Part shown: piece by piece, positions 45,157-54,698 of the stretch
Layout: the number at the start of each line of letters is the position of its first letter
Position numbering within the stretch: the stretch's first letter is position 1
Source of the DNA: Paracoccaceae bacterium
GTDB lineage: Bacteria > Pseudomonadota > Alphaproteobacteria > Rhodobacterales > Rhodobacteraceae
Assembly: GCA_009773375.1 (NCBI GenBank)
Contig: WRPH01000005.1
Location: forward strand, 45,893-109,892
Reading direction: 5' to 3'
DNA length: 64,000 nt
Program-made: the position numbers and the translations under genes
The notes under the pieces: generated by a model
Databases searched by the model: none
What the model saw: only the letters and a program-made list of their open reading frames with translations
What the model was told of the DNA's origin: nothing

Positions 45157-46589
45157 GCCCACACCATCTGGCTGGATTTCACATCAAGGTAGTCGCGGAT
45201 CGCCTCGGTTCCGCCTTCGCGGCCCATGCCGGAATGGTTGGTGCCGCCGAACGGCGCTTCACTGGCAGCCATGGCAAAGGAGTTGATACCGACCATCCCC
45301 GCTTTCAACTCGGCCACAGTGCGCCGCGCGCGTTTGGGGCTCTGGGTAAAAGCGTAGGCGGACAGGCCCATGTCGCTGGCATTGGCGCGGGCCAGAACTT
45401 CGTCATCGCTGGTGAACCGAGTAATCGCGGCAATGGGGCCGAAATTTTCGTCAGCCATGACACCCATGTCGTCAGAACAATCGATCAGCACGGTTGGCTG
45501 GAAAAAATGGCCTGCATTGAAAGCGCCGCGTGATCCACCTTCGACAAGCTTCGCTCCAGCTTGAACCGCGCCTGCAACAATCTTTTCCATCTCGGCCAGA
45601 CGGCCTGCGTTGATCAGCGGGCCCATGCCAACAGATGGGTCAAGACCATCGCCAAGTTTTATTGCCTTGGTGCGCTCGACAAAGCCGGAAACAAAGGCAT
45701 CATGCAGCGACTCGTGGATGTAGAACCGATCCGCCGTCACACAAACCTGCCCGGCGTTGGCAAACTTGGTCGGCACAGCGGCGTTCAGCGCGGCTTCCAG
45801 ATCAGCATCATCATAGATGATCAGGGGCGCATTGCCGCCCAACTCCATCGACACCTTTTTCAATGTCGCCGCCGCATCGCGGATCATCTGCTGGCCGACG
45901 CGGGTGGAGCCTGTCAGCGACACCTTGCGCACGGCCTTCGAGGCCATGATCGGCGCATAGGTGGCGTCGGTCGGGCCGATAACCAGGTTGACTGCGCCGG
46001 CTGGCAGGGAACCAGCGCGGCAGCAGTCAACCATCACCATCGCCACGCCCGGTGTCTGAGACGAGGGGCGGACGATGATGGAACAGCCCGCTGCAAGGGC
46101 GGGAGCGACCTTGCGCGCAATCAGGGCTGCGGGAAAGTTCCAGGCGGTAAAGGCAGCAGCGATGCCGACCGGTTCATGGTGAACCTCGAAGCGCCCCCCC
46201 GGCACGCGGGATTCGATGATACGGCCATAGATGCGGCGGGCCTCTTCTGCAAACCAGCGAAACTGGTCGATGGACAGACTCCACTCACGCCCCGCCTGCA
46301 CAATCGGCTTGCCGGTTTCCAGTGCGATCATCCTTGCAGCTTCATCCGTGCGGCGTTTCATCTCATCCGCAATGGCGTGCAGGCTGTCGGCACGATCAAA
46401 CGCCGATTTTGCCTTCCAAGCCGCAAAACCTGCGGCAGCCGAAGCAATCGCCGCTTCAGTGTCCGCCACGCCAGCAACCGGGACATTGCCCAAGGCCTGT
46501 TCAGTGACCGGGCTGAAAACCGGCGCAACCCCGCCATCCAGCGCGGCAGTCCAAGTGCCATTGATGAAGAGTCCGAACCTGCCATACAT
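45153..46589 (-). CDS. NAD(P)-dependent aldehyde dehydrogenase (semialdehyde type)
   Basis: The 478-residue ALDH is complete: GLFINGTWTAALDG start, FTAWNFPAALIARKVAPALAAGCSIIVRPSSQTP, KVSLTGSTRVGQQMIR, catalytic Glu in SMELGGNAPLIIYDDADLE, Cys in NAGQVCVTADRFYIH, and the C-terminal EAPFGGTNHSGMGREGG. The subclass resembles succinate-semialdehyde or glycolaldehyde/lactaldehyde dehydrogenases. It is first in a seven-gene minus-strand operon, divergent from iolD. The ATG at 46589 is preceded by AAAAAGGTTGGCTGAC. Its product could oxidise aldehyde from the HpcH aldolase or from inositol breakdown (malonate semialdehyde); neither is proved. Confidence 0.86.
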   Translation of the reverse strand: MYGRFGLFINGTWTAALDGGVAPVFSPVTEQALGNVPVAGVADTEAAIASAAAGFAAWKAKSAFDRADSLHAIADEMKRRTDEAARMIALETGKPIVQAGREWSLSIDQFRWFAEEARRIYGRIIESRVPGGRFEVHHEPVGIAAAFTAWNFPAALIARKVAPALAAGCSIIVRPSSQTPGVAMVMVDCCRAGSLPAGAVNLVIGPTDATYAPIMASKAVRKVSLTGSTRVGQQMIRDAAATLKKVSMELGGNAPLIIYDDADLEAALNAAVPTKFANAGQVCVTADRFYIHESLHDAFVSGFVERTKAIKLGDGLDPSVGMGPLINAGRLAEMEKIVAGAVQAGAKLVEGGSRGAFNAGHFFQPTVLIDCSDDMGVMADENFGPIAAITRFTSDDEVLARANASDMGLSAYAFTQSPKRARRTVAELKAGMVGINSFAMAASEAPFGGTNHSGMGREGGTEAIRDYLDVKSSQMVWA

Positions 46590-46815
46590 GTCAGCCAACC
46601 TTTTTGGTGCGGACCAAGCGGCCCAGAAGCAAAGGATTTCAAAAAGGCACTGGTGACAGGGTGCGCATGCAGCAACGCTGTAGGTGCGTCGCAACAGCCT
46701 TTGTCGTTCCAGAATCCTCCCGATCCGTTGCAGCAACTATCATTGCAGAAGATTGCTGTTGTCAATATTCAATGTGGTCGTTTATTGTTGGGCCAAGTTT
46801 TAGGGAGGAGATCAC
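46590..46815. promoter_or_regulatory. divergent promoter region ALDH operon / iolD with possible RpiR sites
   Basis: This 226-bp AT-rich gap drives two operons. It contains GTTGC-A-GCAAC (46727-46737) and TGTTGTCAA (46757-46765). The second motif also occurs, inverted, in the gap in front of the RpiR gene (51386-51394). A shared binding site for that regulator is plausible. The iolD ribosome-binding site AGGGAGGAG lies just before 46816. Confidence 0.42.
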
Positions 46816-48687
46816 ATGGGCCAGTCGACGATTCGCCTGACAATGGCGCAGGCATTGGTGCGATATCTGTGCAACCAGTTTACCGAGATTGACGGGCAAC
46901 GTGTGCCCCTGTTTGCGGGTGTGTTTGGCATCTTTGGCCATGGCAACGTGACATGCCTGTCCGAAGCACTGGAGGCGGTGCAGGACGTGTTGCCAACCTG
47001 GCGCGGCCAGAATGAACAGTCGATGGCGCTGGCTGCCATTGGCTTTGCCAAGGCAAAACAACGACGGCAGATCATGATCGCCACGTCGTCCATCGGGCCG
47101 GGGGCGTTGAACATGGTGACGGCGGCCGGCACGGCGCACGCCAACCGGTTGCCGGTGCTGCTGATCGCGGGCGATACCTTCAACAACCGCTTGCCCGATC
47201 CGGTTTTGCAGCAGGTGGAACACTTCAACAACCCGACCACGACGGTGAACGATTCGTTCAAATCGGTCACCCGCTATTGGGACCGAATCACCCATCCGGC
47301 GCAGATCATCCAATCCTTGCCGCAGGCGATTGCTGCCATGCTCGATCCTGCCGATTGTGGCCCGGCCTTCATCGGCTTGCCGCAGGATACGCAGGAAATC
47401 GCCTTTGATTACCCCGCAGTGTTCTTTGAAGAACGCGTCTGGGCGATTCCGCGCCCGCGCCCCGACCGCAAGGCGCTGGCCGACGCCGTGGCATTGCTGA
47501 AAACCGCAAAAAAGCCGCTGATCATTGCAGGTGGCGGCGTGCGCTATTCGGGCGCACAAAACGCGGTCGCTGACTTCGCAGCCAAGCGTGGGATTCCGGT
47601 GGTGGAAACCATCGCGGGCAAAGGTGGCCTGACCCATTACCATCCCGTCCATGCGGGGCCGATTGGCATCATCGGCTCTACCTCGGCCAATGCTTTGGCA
47701 GGTGAAGCCGATGTGATCCTTGCCATCGGCACCCGCTTGCAGGATTTCACCACCGGGTCCTGGACCGCCTTCGCCCATGACGCGCAGTTCATCGCGATCA
47801 ACGCGGCGCGGTTTGATGCGGTCAAGCACCGGGCTTTGGCGGTGGTAGGCGATGCCCTGGAAACCGTCACCGAACTGGACGCCGATTTGGGCGATTGGCA
47901 CGCCGACGCCGCCCATCTGCCCCACGCGCAAGCGCTGTTTGCCGAATGGAACGCCCTTCTGGACACCCATCAGGTCGTGACCAATGGCCCGATACCGACC
48001 TATGCGCAGGTGGTGGGCGTGCTGAACAAGACCGCCCGCGCCAATGATACGCTGATCGGCGCAGCGGGCGGCACACCTGGTGAAATCACCAAGGGTTGGC
48101 GGGTGAAAGACCCCAACACCTTTGACTGTGAGTTCGGCTTCTCCTGCATGGGCTATGAAATCGCCGCCGGTTGGGGCCATGCCATGGCCAAGGGCGGCCC
48201 CGGTGGTTCTGGCGGCACCCCCATCGTCATGCTGGGCGACGGCACCTACATGATGATGAATTCGGACATCTATTCGACCGTTTTGTCAGGCCACAAGATG
48301 ATCGTCGTGGTCTGCGACAACGGCGGCTATGCCGTGATTTCACGCCTGCAACAATTCAAGGGCGTGCCCGGTTTCAATAACCTGCTGAAGGATTGCCGGA
48401 TCACCGACAAGACCAACCCGTTGCATGTCGATTTTGTCAAACACGCCGAGTCCATGGGCGCTTTGGCGCGACAGTGCGACAGCCTTGCCGATCTGGAAGA
48501 GGCGATGATCTGGGCGCAGGGCAATGACCGCACCACGTTGATCTCGATCACCTCTGACGCCTATGCTTGGGTGCCGGGCGATGCCGATTGGGATGTGGGC
48601 GTGCCCGAAATCTCTACCCGCGACAGTGTGAATGCCGCGCGGGAAAGCCAAATTGCCATCCGCGCCAAGCAGCGTGTAGGAGTCTGA
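46816..48687 (+). CDS. iolD: trihydroxycyclohexanedione hydrolase (inositol ring cleavage)
   Basis: IolD is a thiamine-diphosphate enzyme that hydrolyses 3D-(3,5/4)-trihydroxycyclohexane-1,2-dione to 5-deoxy-glucuronate. The 623-residue length is normal. The cofactor-activating Glu lies in WRGQNEQSM (E67). The middle domain begins near KKPLIIAGGGVRYSGA, and the TPP-binding GDG...N motif is in VMLGDGTYMMMNSDIYSTV. Conserved IolD-type N-terminal phrases such as FGHGNVTCLSEAL support the call over acetolactate synthase. GGGAGGAG precedes the ATG at 46816. The gene is followed by iolE and an SDR. Confidence 0.93.
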   Translation: MGQSTIRLTMAQALVRYLCNQFTEIDGQRVPLFAGVFGIFGHGNVTCLSEALEAVQDVLPTWRGQNEQSMALAAIGFAKAKQRRQIMIATSSIGPGALNMVTAAGTAHANRLPVLLIAGDTFNNRLPDPVLQQVEHFNNPTTTVNDSFKSVTRYWDRITHPAQIIQSLPQAIAAMLDPADCGPAFIGLPQDTQEIAFDYPAVFFEERVWAIPRPRPDRKALADAVALLKTAKKPLIIAGGGVRYSGAQNAVADFAAKRGIPVVETIAGKGGLTHYHPVHAGPIGIIGSTSANALAGEADVILAIGTRLQDFTTGSWTAFAHDAQFIAINAARFDAVKHRALAVVGDALETVTELDADLGDWHADAAHLPHAQALFAEWNALLDTHQVVTNGPIPTYAQVVGVLNKTARANDTLIGAAGGTPGEITKGWRVKDPNTFDCEFGFSCMGYEIAAGWGHAMAKGGPGGSGGTPIVMLGDGTYMMMNSDIYSTVLSGHKMIVVVCDNGGYAVISRLQQFKGVPGFNNLLKDCRITDKTNPLHVDFVKHAESMGALARQCDSLADLEEAMIWAQGNDRTTLISITSDAYAWVPGDADWDVGVPEISTRDSVNAARESQIAIRAKQRVGV

Positions 48688-48688
48688 T

Positions 48689-49582
48689 ATGAAAGCCAAA
48701 CTAGGTATTGCCCCCATCGCATGGTGGAATGACGACCTTGCGGAACTGTCCGATGATGTGAGCCTTGAGGAGTGCCTGCGTCAGGCTTCCGTCGCCGGCT
48801 TCACCGGTATGGAAACCGGGCGGCGTTTTCCGATGGACATGGCCGAACTTGGTCCGATCCTGAAGAAATACGGCATCTCGGTCTGTGGCGGCTGGTTCTC
48901 GGGCCTGCTGCTGGATGGCGACATCGACGTGGAAAAGGATCGCGTTGCAGCCCAGCACGCCTTCTTCAAGGCCGCTGGTGCGCCCTGCATCGTGTATGGC
49001 GAAACTGCCCGGTCGGTGCAGGGGATCAAATCCGCTCCGCTGGCCACAAAGCCCAAACTGTCCGAGGCCGAAATGGCCATTTATGGCCGCAAGGTCAGCG
49101 ATTTTGCAGATTGGTGCGCCGCGAATGGGATGCCGATCAGCTATCACCACCACATGGCCGCCGCAGTGGAAACGGAAGCGGAGTTGGATCTGTTCATGAA
49201 ACACTCCACCGTGCCCCTGCTGTTCGACGCGGGCCATATGGCCTTTGCGGGTGGTGATGTGCTGCGCGTGCTGGACAACCATCACAAGCGGATCACCCAT
49301 GTGCATACCAAAGACATCCGCCGCTCGGTGGTCGATGGTCTGGACCGCACGAAGGAGTCTTTCCTCGATGCCGTCGTGAAGGGGGCCTTCACCGTGCCCG
49401 GCGACGGCTCGCTGGACTTTGAGGCTATCGTCAAGCGCTGCGCACAATACGGTTATGAAGGCTGGTTCGTGGTCGAGGCCGAGCAAGACCCAAAAGTCTC
49501 TCCGCCACTGGAAATGGCCCAAAAAGGCCACAAGGAACTGCTGCGCGTGATGGCGGCGGCGGGATATGAGGTCGTGCAATGA
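48689..49582 (+). CDS. iolE: myo-inosose-2 dehydratase
   Basis: IolE dehydrates 2-keto-myo-inositol to the dione substrate of IolD. The 297-residue TIM barrel starts with KLGIAPIAWWNDDLAELSDDVSLEECLRQASVAGFTGMETGRRFP, which is diagnostic of IolE (Trp-Trp-Asn-Asp-Asp replaces the usual Trp-x-Asn-Asp). Metal-site features SYHHHMAAAVET, LFDAGHMAF and HVHTKDIRR follow. The start is 1 base after the iolD stop. It overlaps the next gene by ATGA, so the three genes are co-translated. Confidence 0.92.
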   Translation: MKAKLGIAPIAWWNDDLAELSDDVSLEECLRQASVAGFTGMETGRRFPMDMAELGPILKKYGISVCGGWFSGLLLDGDIDVEKDRVAAQHAFFKAAGAPCIVYGETARSVQGIKSAPLATKPKLSEAEMAIYGRKVSDFADWCAANGMPISYHHHMAAAVETEAELDLFMKHSTVPLLFDAGHMAFAGGDVLRVLDNHHKRITHVHTKDIRRSVVDGLDRTKESFLDAVVKGAFTVPGDGSLDFEAIVKRCAQYGYEGWFVVEAEQDPKVSPPLEMAQKGHKELLRVMAAAGYEVVQ

Positions 49583-50409
49583 CCTCGTTTGCGGGGAACC
49601 GGATGGATGGCAAGGTTTGCGTCGTAACCGGCGCCACGCAAGGTTTGGGGGCGGCTATTGCCCGCAGGCTTGCGGCGGCGGGTGCGGCGGGGATCGTGAT
49701 CACTGGCCGCAACGCGACACGCGGCGCGCAGGTCGCGCGGGATATCGCCGAGGCGCATGGCATCTGGGCGCATTTCCTTCAGGCCGACTTCAGCAAAGTC
49801 GAGGATTGCGAACGGGTGATCGCCGAGACGGACCGGCTGTTCGGGCGGGTGGATGTGTTGGTGAACGCGGGCGCCTCGACCGCGCGCGGCACCATTATCG
49901 ACACCACGCCGGAAACCTTTGACGAACTCTTTTCAACCAACGTGCGCGGCCCATATTTCCTGATGCAGGCAGCAATCAAGCTGATGATCGCCAAAAACAT
50001 TCAGGGTGCGATCTGCAACATTGGCTCGATATCGGCGCTGGCCGGGCAACCCTTCATCAACGCCTATTGTGCGTCCAAAGGGGCGCTGACAACCCTGACC
50101 GCTAACACCGCGTTTTCGGTGATGGGCAACCGCATCCGCGTCAATCAGTTGAACGTCGGCTGGATGGCATCCGACAACGAACGCGCTCTGCAGGAGGCGG
50201 AAGGCGGGGTCGACTGGGAGGCGAAAGCTGCGGCAAATCTGCCCTTCGGTCGCTTGGTAGACCCCGGCGAGGCGGCACGGGCCGTGAACTTTCTGGTGTC
50301 AGACGATGCCGGGCTGATGACCGGCGCCATCGTGAACTTTGACCAGTCAGTCTGGGGCGCTGTGGCGGGCGGGATGCCGGTGCCCGAAGGTCCGATGCAA
50401 CTGGCCTAA
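49579..50409 (+). CDS. SDR-family oxidoreductase in the iolDE operon
   Basis: The 276-residue short-chain dehydrogenase shows TGATQGLG (cofactor), VLVNAGASTARGTIIDTTPETFDELFSTNVRGPYF, NIGSISALAG (catalytic Ser) and YCASKGALTTLT (Tyr-x-x-x-Lys). It is likely a cyclitol or sugar dehydrogenase working beside iolE, for example on scyllo-inositol or an inosose. No specific substrate can be claimed. An alternative start ATG lies at 49603, closer to the usual N terminus. Its 3' end overlaps the convergent RpiR gene by 4 bases. Confidence 0.84.
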   Translation: MTSFAGNRMDGKVCVVTGATQGLGAAIARRLAAAGAAGIVITGRNATRGAQVARDIAEAHGIWAHFLQADFSKVEDCERVIAETDRLFGRVDVLVNAGASTARGTIIDTTPETFDELFSTNVRGPYFLMQAAIKLMIAKNIQGAICNIGSISALAGQPFINAYCASKGALTTLTANTAFSVMGNRIRVNQLNVGWMASDNERALQEAEGGVDWEAKAAANLPFGRLVDPGEAARAVNFLVSDDAGLMTGAIVNFDQSVWGAVAGGMPVPEGPMQLA

Positions 50410-51278
50410 AGGCTGGTGACGGTTGGAATTCGCGGGCTGTCGCGATTCTTTTGCAGGCGCGCGGCCAAGGCCACGGTCAGCGCCTGCGCAAGGCACATGG
50501 GTGCCGCCAGACTACGCGAGAATGTATATTCGTGCTCAGGAATGGCAAACAGCACCCTTGCCGATTTCGCCAGAGGCGACAGCGTGCTGTCGGAAATCGC
50601 CACGACCGGGATGCCACGTCCGGCTACCTCGTCCACCACGTTCACCACCTCGGTCGCATAGAACCGGAACGATACGGCAAACAGCATGTCGCGTGGCTGG
50701 ATGGCCTTTGCCATATGTGTGGTCAACCCGCCCCCTGCATCAAGCAGCACCGTGCGTTTGCCAAGCATCGCCAGCGCATAGCGCAACAGATCAGCCACCG
50801 GCGCCGACCGGAGTTGGCCGAGGAGATAGATCGTATCGGCCGCCTCCATCAAATCTGCGGCCATTGCAATCTGGTCAGCCGAAATATTAGCAAGCAAATC
50901 GTGCAACGAGGTCACGTCCCGTACAACCAGATCGCGCAGGAAACCAAGATCGCTGCGGTCTTCCTTGGTGCCAAGCTCGTCTTCAAGCGCTTTGATGCGG
51001 GCGTCAAAGCCGGGGGCGGCGGTGGTCAGGCGGCGCTGAAACACCGCCTGCAATTCCTTGAACCCGCTAAAGCCAAGTGACTGCGCATAGCGCACGAAAC
51101 TGGATGCATGGATCCCGGTCTTTTCGCCAATCGCGTTGACCGACATCACTGCCACGTCGTTCGGATTCTGCGTCAAGTAGACTGCGATCTTCTGATAAGT
51201 CTTGCTCATGATCAAGTAGCGGTCATGGATAACGCGGATCAGATCCTCATAGCTTTGGGGTGGAAAAGTCTCTGTCAT
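50406..51278 (-). CDS. RpiR/MurR-family regulator (IolR-like role)
   Basis: The 290-residue protein has an N-terminal RpiR HTH (about residues 10-75: YQKIAVYLTQNPNDVAVMSVNAIGEKTGIHASSFVRYAQSLGFSGFKELQAVF by position). A C-terminal SIS (sugar isomerase) domain follows with YLLGQLRSAPVADLLRYALAMLGKRTVLLD and FAVSFRFYATEVVNVVDEVAGRGIPVVAISDSTLSPLAKSARVLFAIPE. RpiR regulators control inositol (iol) genes in many proteobacteria. It sits between iolD-iolE-SDR and a transporter, convergent to one and divergent to the other. Its effector is probably a phosphorylated or keto-inositol intermediate. Confidence 0.87.
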   Translation of the reverse strand: MTETFPPQSYEDLIRVIHDRYLIMSKTYQKIAVYLTQNPNDVAVMSVNAIGEKTGIHASSFVRYAQSLGFSGFKELQAVFQRRLTTAAPGFDARIKALEDELGTKEDRSDLGFLRDLVVRDVTSLHDLLANISADQIAMAADLMEAADTIYLLGQLRSAPVADLLRYALAMLGKRTVLLDAGGGLTTHMAKAIQPRDMLFAVSFRFYATEVVNVVDEVAGRGIPVVAISDSTLSPLAKSARVLFAIPEHEYTFSRSLAAPMCLAQALTVALAARLQKNRDSPRIPTVTSL

Positions 51279-51385
51279 CTGCCTGTCCGTTCGGTTTGTT
51301 GAACCTTGCCGTTGATGCGACTCCGTAGCAACCGCAATGTTTGATGCGAATGTCGGTTTGCAATGCCTGAATGCTACATTTTACG

Positions 51386-51394
51386 TTGACAACA
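51386..51394. promoter_or_regulatory. possible RpiR site (TTGACAACA)
   Basis: TTGACAACA (51386-51394) is the inverse of TGTTGTCAA found in the iolD/ALDH gap (46757-46765). It overlaps a GTTG-A-CAAC palindrome in the RpiR/binding-protein divergent gap. Evidence is limited to this 9-bp match. Confidence 0.35.
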
Positions 51395-51476
51395 AAAATT
51401 GCAACATGACAATTACTGCAAGGCAACATGCCTGACCGGTCGGAGGAGGGCCGGAACATCCAAGGGAGGATATGTG

Positions 51477-52499
51477 ATGACGAAAGCCCTGTTGCTGGCG
51501 ACCACCGTGTTGGCCAGCTTGACCACGATGGCACAAGCCGCAGACATGAAGGTCTGTGTCAGCTGGTCGAACTTCCGCGAAGAACGTTGGAAAACCGACG
51601 AGGCCGCGATCAAGGGCGCACTTGATGCCGCCGGTGCCGAATACATCTCGGCTGATGCCCAGACTTCGGCCACCAAGCAACTGGCTGACATCGAAGGCAT
51701 GATCACCCAAGGCTGCACGGCGTTGATCGTGCTTGCACAAGATTCGGCCTCGATCGGGCCGGCGCTGGATGCTGCAGCCGATGCGGGCATTCCGGTGGTC
51801 GGCTATGACCGCATGATCGACGATCCGCGTGCGTTTTATCTGACCTTTGACAACGTCGAAGTTGGCCGGATGCAGGCGCGCGCCGTGCTTGAGGCGATGC
51901 CGAAGGGCCGCTATGTGATGATCAAAGGGTCGCCGGTTGACCCGAACGCAGACTTCCTGCGCGGTGGTCAGCAAGAGGTTCTGCAAGCGGCGATTGACGC
52001 GGGCGACATCACTATCGTTGCCGAAGCCTATACCGACGATTGGCAGCCCGCCAACGCCCAGAAGAACATGGAGCAGATCCTGACCGAAGCCGACAACGGC
52101 GTTGACGCTGTTGTGGCCTCGAACGACGGCACCGCTGGCGGTGTGGTCGCGGCACTGACAGCGCAGGGCATGGCCGGGATCCCGGTTTCGGGTCAGGACG
52201 GTGACATGGCGGCGCTGAACCGCGTGGCGCTTGGTACCCAGACGGTTTCGGTCTGGAAAGACAGCCGCGCGCTTGGCAAGGCCGCGGGCGAGATTGCCGT
52301 GGCTTTGGCCGGCGGCACCGCGATGGCTGATGTTCCGGGTGCAGCGACGTTCAAATCGCCCGGCGGCAAGGATCTGACCGCGATCCTGCTGAAGCCGCAG
52401 CCGATCACCAAGGACAACCTGAACCTGGTTCTGGATGCGGGCTGGATCAGCAAGGACGCGCTTTGCGCTGGCGTCTCTGGCGTTGCTGTCTGCGAATGA
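51477..52499 (+). CDS. xylF: XylF-type sugar-binding protein (ABC transporter)
   Basis: The 340-residue type I binding protein has a signal peptide (ALLLATTVLASLTTMAQAA). XylF-like phrases include SWSNFREERWKTDEAAIKGAL, ADIEGMITQGCTALIVLAQDSASIGPALDAAADAGIPVVGYDRMIDDPRAFYLTFDNVEVGRMQARAVLEAMPKG, KGSPVDPNADFLRGGQ and VASNDGTAGGVVAALTAQGMAGIPVSGQDGD. GGGAGGATATGTG precedes the ATG at 51477. XylF binds xylose, but no xylA/xylB follow. The neighbours are inositol genes and an RpiR regulator, so a cyclitol or other sugar is just as likely. Confidence 0.85.
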   Translation: MTKALLLATTVLASLTTMAQAADMKVCVSWSNFREERWKTDEAAIKGALDAAGAEYISADAQTSATKQLADIEGMITQGCTALIVLAQDSASIGPALDAAADAGIPVVGYDRMIDDPRAFYLTFDNVEVGRMQARAVLEAMPKGRYVMIKGSPVDPNADFLRGGQQEVLQAAIDAGDITIVAEAYTDDWQPANAQKNMEQILTEADNGVDAVVASNDGTAGGVVAALTAQGMAGIPVSGQDGDMAALNRVALGTQTVSVWKDSRALGKAAGEIAVALAGGTAMADVPGAATFKSPGGKDLTAILLKPQPITKDNLNLVLDAGWISKDALCAGVSGVAVCE

Positions 52500-52591
52500 T
52501 CTGATTGCGATGGCATGCCCCGGTCCGGAATGGGCCGGGGCATTTCCAATCGGGGGAAGGCGCTGCTTTGCGTCTTGAGGGAGGAAAAGGA

Positions 52592-53893
52592 ATGTCGGAT
52601 CAGGGTCACCCTGTCCAAGCACCGGCGCTGCGCCGCAGCTTGATAGATACGCTGGAATTAGATGTACGCCTGTTGGGCATGCTGATGGCCTTCGCAGCTG
52701 TCGCTGTGGTTTTTACAGTCTGGACCGGCGGCACGTTCGTCGGGCCGCGCAATGTGTTCAACATCGCCGTCCAGACAGTTCCGGTCGGGATCATGGCCTG
52801 CGGCATGGTGTTCGTCATCGTCGCGCGGCACATCGACCTGTCGGTCGGCTCTATGCTGGCTATGTGTTCCGCTGTGATGGCGATGAGCCAGACCACATGG
52901 CTGCCGACCATGTTTGGCACGGAATACGGCAACCCCATCGTTCTGGCTGCCACCATCGTCCTTGGTCTGACCTTTGGCACGCTGATGGGCGCAATTACCG
53001 GCTGGTTCGTCGGCTATCAGAAGATCCCTTCGTTCATCGTCACGCTGGGCGGCCTCTTTGTATGGCGCAACGTCAACTGGTTCACCACGAACGGCCAGTC
53101 CGTTTCCTTGACCGATCCGAACCTTCTGATGTTCGGTGGCACCGAAGGTGTTCTGGGGGCAACCGCAAGCTGGGTCCTTGGCCTTGTGGCCTCGGGCTTG
53201 GCGGTCTGGGCGATCATCGCCTCACGCCGCAACAAGCAAGGGCATGGGTTCATCGTCAAACCGGTCCTGGCCGAAACCGTTATGGCCGGGCTTATCGTTG
53301 GCGCGATCCTGTTCTTTGTCGGCTGGCTGTCGCGCTATCCTGTCCCCGAAGCCAAGCTGAAACGCCTGTTCGTTGCGCGCGGCGAGGTGATGCCCGAAGG
53401 CTATACCGCCATGCACGGCCTACCCATTTCGGTCCTGATCCTGATCGCAGTCGCCGTTGCGATGACCGTGATTGCGCGCAAGACCACCTTTGGTCGCTAT
53501 ATCTTTGCAATGGGCGGAAACCCGGATGCAACCGAGCTGGCAGGCATCAACACCCGCGCGCTGACAGTCAAGATCTTTGCGCTGATGGGCTTTCTCTGCG
53601 CCATCGCGGCGCTGGTTGCGCAGGCGCGCCTGCAAAGCCACGGCAATGACATCGGCATGCTGGAGGAGTTGCGCGTGATCGCCGCCGCCGTGATCGGTGG
53701 CACCGCGCTGGCCGGTGGTGTCGGCACGATCTACGGCGCAATACTCGGCGCTCTGATCATGCAATCGCTGCAGTCTGGTATGGCCATGGTCGGAGTTGAC
53801 ACGCCATTCCAGAACATCGTCGTCGGGCTGGTCCTTATCATCGCGGTCTGGGTCGATATCCTCTATCGCAAGCGTCTGGGGCTTTCAAAATGA
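52592..53893 (+). CDS. xylH: XylH-type ABC permease
   Basis: The 433-residue permease shows the XylH landmarks: [55 protein letters not shown], the long cytoplasmic loop (residues about 205-290), [18 protein letters not shown] and [33 protein letters not shown]. This extended loop and length distinguish XylH from RbsC. GAGGGAGGAAAAGG precedes the ATG at 52592. Its TGA overlaps the ATPase start (ATGA). Confidence 0.88.
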   Translation: MSDQGHPVQAPALRRSLIDTLELDVRLLGMLMAFAAVAVVFTVWTGGTFVGPRNVFNIAVQTVPVGIMACGMVFVIVARHIDLSVGSMLAMCSAVMAMSQTTWLPTMFGTEYGNPIVLAATIVLGLTFGTLMGAITGWFVGYQKIPSFIVTLGGLFVWRNVNWFTTNGQSVSLTDPNLLMFGGTEGVLGATASWVLGLVASGLAVWAIIASRRNKQGHGFIVKPVLAETVMAGLIVGAILFFVGWLSRYPVPEAKLKRLFVARGEVMPEGYTAMHGLPISVLILIAVAVAMTVIARKTTFGRYIFAMGGNPDATELAGINTRALTVKIFALMGFLCAIAALVAQARLQSHGNDIGMLEELRVIAAAVIGGTALAGGVGTIYGAILGALIMQSLQSGMAMVGVDTPFQNIVVGLVLIIAVWVDILYRKRLGLSK

Positions 53894-54648
53894 TCAACAG
53901 AACTGGCACCCCACTGGTCGAAATGCGCGACATTTCGATTTCTTTCGGTGGCATCAAGGCGGTCGACCATGTTTCGATCGACCTGTATCCGGGCGAAGTG
54001 GTTGGCCTTCTGGGTCACAACGGAGCTGGGAAATCGACACTGATCAAGATCCTCGCCGGTGCCTATCGCGCCGACCATGGGAAAATCCTGATCAATGGCG
54101 AACAGGTCGAAATCGACAATCCGCGCGATGCCCGCAACCTGAACATCGAGACAATTTACCAGACGCTCGCCCTGGCCGATAACCTGGATACGGCGTCGAA
54201 CCTGTTTCTGGGCCGCGAAATCAAGAAACGCGGTATCGTAGACGACGCCAAGATGGAGGCAGAGGCGCGCAAGATCATGGGGCGACTGAACCCCAATTTC
54301 CGCAAGTTCAACGTCCCCGTGTCGTCGCTTTCGGGTGGTCAGCGTCAATCAGTGGCGATTGCCCGCGCCGTCTATTTCAACGCGAAGATACTGATCATGG
54401 ATGAACCCACAGCCGCCCTTGGTCCGCATGAAACCCAGATGGTCGCCGAGCTGATTCAAGAACTTAAGGCGCAGGGCCTTGGTATCTTCCTGATCGAGCA
54501 TGACATCCACAACGTGATGAAGCTGTGCGATCGGGCATCGGTGATGAAGAACGGCCAGCTGGTCGGCACGGTAAAAGTGGACGAGGTGACCGATGACGAT
54601 ATCCTCGGCATGATCATCATGGGCAAGAAACCTGCAATAGCGGCTTGA
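53890..54648 (+). CDS. XylG-like ABC ATPase (single-domain)
   Basis: The 252-residue ATPase has Walker [23 protein letters not shown]-loop [22 protein letters not shown], signature [19 protein letters not shown], Walker [13 protein letters not shown] and H-loop IEHDIHNV. Canonical XylG is a tandem two-domain protein of about 500 residues. Here a half-size ATPase serves as the only partner, as in other transporters of the same window. It ends the operon before a bidirectional terminator. Confidence 0.88.
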   Translation: MINRTGTPLVEMRDISISFGGIKAVDHVSIDLYPGEVVGLLGHNGAGKSTLIKILAGAYRADHGKILINGEQVEIDNPRDARNLNIETIYQTLALADNLDTASNLFLGREIKKRGIVDDAKMEAEARKIMGRLNPNFRKFNVPVSSLSGGQRQSVAIARAVYFNAKILIMDEPTAALGPHETQMVAELIQELKAQGLGIFLIEHDIHNVMKLCDRASVMKNGQLVGTVKVDEVTDDDILGMIIMGKKPAIAA

Positions 54649-54665
54649 TCTGACTTGATGGGCAT

Positions 54666-54695
54666 AAAAAGGGCCGGCATCAGCCGGCCTTTTTC
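54666..54695. terminator. bidirectional rho-independent terminator
   Basis: GGCCGGC (54672-54678), loop ATCA, GCCGGCC (54683-54689), flanked by five A on the left and a T run on the right. It ends the xyl-type operon and, on the other strand, the aldo/keto reductase gene. Confidence 0.9.
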
Positions 54696-54698
54696 GCC

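Noticed and set aside
46762..48180. A 472-codon open frame opposite iolD
   Set aside because: iolD on the plus strand has full TPP-enzyme motifs and a ribosome-binding site; this frame is a shadow.
51477..54648. A dedicated xylose uptake operon
   Set aside because: The proteins are XylF/H/G-like, but no xylose isomerase or xylulokinase is present and the neighbours are inositol genes. The substrate is left open.
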